In this document: positions 61,042 through 64,000 of the stretch, piece by piece
Layout: each line of letters begins with the position of its first letter
Position numbering within the stretch: position 1 is the stretch's first letter
NCBI RefSeq assembly: GCF_016522075.1
Contig: NZ_JAEHFW010000002.1
Coordinates: 310,001-374,000, forward strand
Length of the DNA stretch: 64,000 nt
Source of the DNA: Mucilaginibacter segetis
GTDB lineage: Bacteria; Bacteroidota; Bacteroidia; Sphingobacteriales; Sphingobacteriaceae
Direction of reading: 5' to 3'
Notes under the pieces: generated by a model
What the model saw: only the letters and a program-made list of their open reading frames with translations
Told to the model about the DNA's origin: nothing
The model's database searches: none
Made by a program: the position numbers and the translations under genes

Positions 61042-61412
61042 TTATAATGTATTATACTTCTTCCACGTAAAATAAACAGCAAACATTACAGCCACCATTA
61101 TTAACGGCGGCAATAACAAGCCCAAATCATCGCCAACAAAGCTTCGGGATGCAAATGCTCCAATAAAGTTAATAGTAAATCCGGCAAAGGCCCACGCTTT
61201 ATAGTTTTAAATTGATTTTGAATGATTGCGAGCGCACCTGATATTTTAGCCGCCCCGGTAATTACCATCAGGTGAACAGGATATCCGAGGTGCTGCATTA
61301 CCTCACGCCCGGTTTTTTCTTTAGCTATACCTGCGGCACCATCCATCAGCATTGCTATAACGAAAAGCGCAGTTAATACCCAATAAATTATTTTTACTCT
61401 TTTAGGTCGCAT
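61042..61412 (-). pseudogene. DoxX-like membrane protein gene with a frameshift
   Basis: The intact frame from ATG 61412 gives three good DoxX-like helices up to IIQNQFK and then drifts into GPLPDLLLTLLEHLHPE, which is not family-like. In another frame, starting right after an AAAA run (61205-61208 on this strand), the sequence reads KAWAFAGFTINFIGAFASR and continues with a hydrophobic helix to a stop at 61042-61044 (ending KKYNTL), exactly as expected for the last helix of DoxX-like proteins. A one-base loss in the A run would explain it. This could be a true inactivation, phase variation or a sequencing error. Spacing to the SRPBCC gene (12 bases) then becomes normal for an operon. Confidence 0.82.
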
Positions 61413-61437
61413 TTTATAAGTACAGTTTATGAATTAT

Positions 61438-61848
61438 TTATTTTTCGTTGGTAAAAGCGCCCCACATTATTCCGAACTTATCAATAAAACTACCCATAGT
61501 TCCGGCATAAAATTGCTCAATAGGGTGAAATGTTTTACCACCTGCCGAAAGCTTATTAAATTGTTCATGGAGTTCGCTTATTGAATCACAAATCAGCATC
61601 AAAGAGATGGAGTGCCCCTTTACTTCGGGTTCAAGAGAAGGCATTTCAGACCCCAGCAATGTTAGTTCAGCATTCTCCAAACTGGCATGTAAAATATTGT
61701 CTTTCAAATGTGGAGGAAACATATCTGCCATGGGCGAATCTTTAACCACCTGGAGCTTCAGCTGTCCTCCTAAACAATCCCGGTAAAACGCCATCGCCTC
61801 ACGGCAATTTCCATTAGCAAAATGAATGTAAGCGGTAATTTTTGGCAT
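61438..61848 (-). CDS. VOC-family (PhnB-like glyoxalase) protein
   Basis: 136-residue protein of the vicinal-oxygen-chelate superfamily, PhnB-like. It opens with ITAYIHFANGNCREAMAFYRDC (~4-25), then LGGQLKLQVV, and a last conserved pair GSFIDKFGIMWGA (~119-131). Some of the metal ligands of true glyoxalases are absent, as in most PhnB-like members, so a binding role is possible. First or second gene of the small-gene unit transcribed towards DoxX. No further clue to substrate. Confidence 0.87.
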   Translation of the reverse strand: MPKITAYIHFANGNCREAMAFYRDCLGGQLKLQVVKDSPMADMFPPHLKDNILHASLENAELTLLGSEMPSLEPEVKGHSISLMLICDSISELHEQFNKLSAGGKTFHPIEQFYAGTMGSFIDKFGIMWGAFTNEK

Positions 61849-61864
61849 GATGATCTATAGTTTT

Positions 61865-62074
61865 TCAGATTAGTACTTCACAGTAGTGGCCATTTAGATG
61901 TAAAACCTCAATTATTCGCTGAGTACAAAATTGCGCTCCCTCAATTCTCAATATATTGTCGCAATCCTCCAGATCAAAGTTCACCCTGCAAACCGGAAAA
62001 TCACGCTTTATTAATTCAACAAGAAGCCGTGACCGGTTAATATCTTGAACGTTTGTTTTAAATACTTCAACCAT
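61865..62074 (-). CDS. Small conserved-looking protein (69 residues), unknown
   Basis: Starting from the ATG at 62074 the protein has 69 residues: MVEVFKTNVQDINRSRLLVE at the start, then FPVCRVNFDLEDCDNILRIE. It resembles small HMA-like (ferredoxin-like fold) proteins common in Bacteroidota, but lacks a CxxC metal motif at the N-terminus. The frame stays open to 62191, but the earlier part overlaps the AraC gene start and the direct repeats. It lies 16 bases before the VOC gene, so it probably leads that unit. Function unknown. Confidence 0.62.
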   Translation of the reverse strand: MVEVFKTNVQDINRSRLLVELIKRDFPVCRVNFDLEDCDNILRIEGAQFCTQRIIEVLHLNGHYCEVLI

Positions 62075-62120
62075 TTTAAAATATTGCCTTACAAATATGC
62101 GCCGGACGCAGGCAATCAAA

Positions 62121-62160
62121 GGGGTGTAATTACGACAATCTAAGGGGTTGATTGCGACGC
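62121..62160 (+). promoter_or_regulatory. Direct repeat, candidate operator at the AraC promoter
   Basis: AAGGGGTGTAATTACGAC (from 62119) and AAGGGGTTGATTGCGAC (from 62142) match at most positions with one base gap, 23 bases apart, about two helical turns. The second copy covers the -33 box. This is the layout of an AraC-type operator, probably autoregulatory and possibly shared with the divergent gene at 62074. Confidence 0.5.
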
Positions 62161-62178
62161 GCTTTAGCCATATTTTTG
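62148..62178 (+). promoter_or_regulatory. Promoter of the AraC-type regulator, possibly leaderless
   Basis: TTG (62148-62150), 20 bases, TATTTTTG (62171-62178). The box ends only four bases before the ATG at 62183, so transcription could start at or next to the start codon. Confidence 0.45.
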
Positions 62179-62182
62179 ATAT

Positions 62183-63169
62183 ATGAAACACATATCAGTA
62201 CTTATACCGCAGGGCGAAACCAGCCTCAGTAATATTGAGGCCACTTATAAAATGTTCACTAAAGTAAATGAAGCTTTAGAGCGTGTAAATAAAGCCCCAT
62301 TGTTCAAAATTCAACTGATAGGGCTTAACAAATCCACCACTCTTAGTAATGGATTATTTACCATAAAACCGGAACTCACTATAAACGAAGTTTTCCATAC
62401 TGATTTGATCATTATCCCCGCGGTACATGGCAACGTAAACAAAGTTTTAACTGATAACAGCGACTTTACGCCATGGATAATAAAACAATACCATAACGGT
62501 GCCGAAGTAGTATCGTTATGCATCGGCGCTTTTATATTAGCAGCAACCGGTTTATTAAAAGGCCGCAGCTGCACTACACACTGGCTCGCGGCTGATGAGT
62601 TCAGTAAGATGTTCCCAGATGTAAACCTGATGCCTTATAAAATAATTACCGATGAGAGCGGCATTTACACCAGCGGCGGAGCATACTCATCATTGAATCT
62701 GATACTTTATCTGGTTGAAAAATTTGCAGGTAGGGACATGGCAATTACCTCATCAAAAATATTCGAGATTGATTTTGAACGCAATACGCAATCATTATTT
62801 ATGATCTTTCACGGGCAAAAAGACCATACCGATGAGGTGATAAAAAAAGCGCAGGAATATATTGAACAGCATTACTCTGATAAAATTACGGTAGATCAGT
62901 TAGCTTCTGCATTTGCAATAAGCCGCAGACACCTGGAGCGCAGATTTAAGAAGGCAACTTCAAATACAGTAGTAGAATATATGCAGCGTGTACGTATTGA
63001 AGCAGCCAAAATGGGGCTCGAAAAAATGCGCGAAAATGTTAACGAAGTAATGTTTAATGTGGGCTATACCGATACCAAAGCCTTCCGTACCATATTTAAA
63101 AAACTGACGGGACTGTCTCCCGTGGAATATCGGAATAAGTATTACAAAGAAGCGATTTCAGTAGCCTGA
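62183..63169 (+). CDS. AraC-family regulator with DJ-1/PfpI (GlxA-type) domain
   Basis: Transcription regulator of 328 residues. N-terminal DJ-1/PfpI-like domain (~3-185): VSLCIGAFILAATGLLKGR (~111-129) has the Cys of the nucleophile-elbow region and TTHWLAADEF follows. C-terminal AraC DNA-binding domain (~215-322) with two helix-turn-helix motifs: DQLASAFAISRRHLERRFKK and VNEVMFNVGYTDTKAFRTIF, ending LTGLSPVEYRNKY. ATG at 62183. Divergent from the group of small genes (unknown, VOC, DoxX-like, SRPBCC, DoxX), which are its likely targets; direct repeats lie in the shared gap. Confidence 0.92.
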   Translation: MKHISVLIPQGETSLSNIEATYKMFTKVNEALERVNKAPLFKIQLIGLNKSTTLSNGLFTIKPELTINEVFHTDLIIIPAVHGNVNKVLTDNSDFTPWIIKQYHNGAEVVSLCIGAFILAATGLLKGRSCTTHWLAADEFSKMFPDVNLMPYKIITDESGIYTSGGAYSSLNLILYLVEKFAGRDMAITSSKIFEIDFERNTQSLFMIFHGQKDHTDEVIKKAQEYIEQHYSDKITVDQLASAFAISRRHLERRFKKATSNTVVEYMQRVRIEAAKMGLEKMRENVNEVMFNVGYTDTKAFRTIFKKLTGLSPVEYRNKYYKEAISVA

Positions 63170-63268
63170 TATGATGTGTCTGCACTTATCTTCTATTACA
63201 TAAATTAAACGTGACATTACACCTACTTAATACGCCGTTGATAGCTTTACTGCAAATTATAGCTTGTA

Positions 63269-63916
63269 ATGGCGACTTCACTTTTAACCTTCTTTATACC
63301 GCAGAATAAGGTTTTCTTCGGCCTGTTCAACCAAGCATCTGCTAACAACATAGAAATGGCCGATATGCTGTATAAAGCAGTAAGTGCGGAAGTACCGCAT
63401 GAAGAAACATTATTGTTCAACCAGATAAATCGCTTAAAAATTAAGGGTAATGAATTAAAGCATCAGGTTTACCTGGAATCTGCTAAAGCTTTTGTTTCTC
63501 CTTTTGAACGTAATGATATGTATGCTTTGGCGTCGTCCATAAACAGTATATGCGATCACATCCATGTATCGTCGCGTCGTATCAGCCTTTACCGGTCAGA
63601 CTACATCAGCACACCATCTGTAAAAGAGCTTTGCGGCCTGGTTATTGAAACCTGCATGGAACTGGACAAGGCAGTAAGGGGTTTGGACAACCTGATAAAT
63701 TCAGATTTGATAATAGCATGCTGCAACAAAATCAAACAACTTGAACATTATGCCGACCAGGTTTGTGGAAAAGCAATATCTTCAATTATGATAAACGAAA
63801 CCAACTCCGTTGAACTTATCAAATACACAGAAATTCTATCGGCTCTTGAAATAACTACCGATAAATGCGAAGATGCGACCCCTGTAATAGAAAGCATTAT
63901 TATTAAAAACAAATAG
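63269..63916 (+). CDS. DUF47 (PhoU-like) phosphate-transport accessory protein
   Basis: All-helical protein of 215 residues of the DUF47/PhoU-like family, which usually regulates a low-affinity Pit-type phosphate carrier encoded next to it. FFIPQNKVFFGLFNQASANN (~9-28) is the family start. FVSPFERNDMYALASSINSI (~71-90) is the strongest signature, followed by ICDHIHVSSRRI. The end of the window comes 84 bases after the stop, with no sign of the next gene yet; a pit gene is expected just beyond the edge (inference). Confidence 0.9.
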   Translation: MATSLLTFFIPQNKVFFGLFNQASANNIEMADMLYKAVSAEVPHEETLLFNQINRLKIKGNELKHQVYLESAKAFVSPFERNDMYALASSINSICDHIHVSSRRISLYRSDYISTPSVKELCGLVIETCMELDKAVRGLDNLINSDLIIACCNKIKQLEHYADQVCGKAISSIMINETNSVELIKYTEILSALEITTDKCEDATPVIESIIIKNK

Positions 63917-64000
63917 TCACCTCTTTATTCATACTAAGCCGCTCAAACCAGGCTAAATATTCGCTTATCATTTTTTTATTACTAAAATTACGTATGTTGT

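Noticed and set aside
61075-61200. C-terminal tail of the DoxX-like protein as annotated by the longest frame
   Set aside because: It lacks membrane character where the last helix should be; the neighbouring frame supplies it, so this tail is regarded as frameshifted.
1-64000. tRNA, rRNA, phage or plasmid origin signals
   Set aside because: None were recognised on reading; absence by eye is not proof, and a covariance-model scan would be needed.

Overview
The window looks like a chromosomal segment of a Bacteroidota bacterium, most likely Sphingobacteriaceae (Mucilaginibacter/Pedobacter-like). Support: AT-rich -7 boxes of the TAnnTTTG type, weak Shine-Dalgarno signals, two very large proteins with type IX secretion (type B, CHU_C) C-terminal domains, many lipoprotein signals with Cys-Lys-Lys-Asp, a 7TM-DISM receptor and several GH families typical of this phylum. 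No rRNA, tRNA, CRISPR array, intact IS or phage genes were seen.

Layout. 1-5.1 kb: the start of ATP-dependent PEP carboxykinase (cut by the window edge), a SUI1-like factor, a lipid kinase, metK behind a SAM-II-type riboswitch, a CGNR regulator and an EamA exporter. 5.1-12.3 kb: a GH26 mannanase-like lipoprotein, Nudix hydrolase, PlsC acyltransferase and three metallopeptidases. 12.4-15.9 kb: DUF1365, a CFA-type methyltransferase and a GPH/MFS transporter. 15.9-23.1 kb: a redox-stress and molybdenum island: DUF1223, cytochrome b561 and a SUOX-fold molybdoenzyme diverge from an ECF sigma/ZAS anti-sigma pair, an MxKDx repeat protein and a peroxiredoxin-like protein, followed by a small molybdopterin-fold protein and modABC. 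23.2-31.9 kb: a beta-glucan-degrading island (GH16, GH5, a 7TM-DISM/transposase zinc-ribbon fusion protein, GH30, GH16, an outer-membrane barrel). 32-40 kb: SPFH, rhodanese, DUF4407, then a minus-strand lipid-modification run (peroxiredoxin, DUF1475, DUF1295, CFA-type methyltransferase, alpha/beta hydrolase, FAD oxidoreductase). 40-46.7 kb: TIM-barrel epimerase, DEAD-box helicase, OMPLA-like barrel, DUF1080, and a GMC dehydrogenase with its Tat-exported small subunit. 47-56.4 kb: YdcF, GH43 and twin ~1280-residue NHL/T9SS proteins. 56.5-64 kb: Gfo/Idh/MocA oxidoreductase, GH20, a group of small DoxX/SRPBCC/VOC genes next to a divergent AraC-type regulator, and a DUF47 protein.

How genes work together. 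The strongest new signal is a shared promoter-like motif (TGTAAGG, 14-15 bp, CGAC) in front of the sigma gene, the divergent DUF1223-b561-molybdoenzyme operon and the MxKDx gene. It suggests one ECF-controlled periplasmic repair regulon, with molybdate uptake encoded alongside. In the glucan island a sensor-like membrane protein ends in a transposase-derived DNA-binding region and sits between two GH pairs, near a perfect 15-bp inverted repeat and a pair of 19-bp direct repeats. DUF1080, GMC plus subunit 3, the TIM-barrel protein and the Gfo/Idh/MocA protein are families linked to 3-keto-glycoside metabolism. The DUF1365/CFA/MFS and CFA/FAD-oxidoreductase/DUF1295 groups look like two halves of one lipid-modification pathway.
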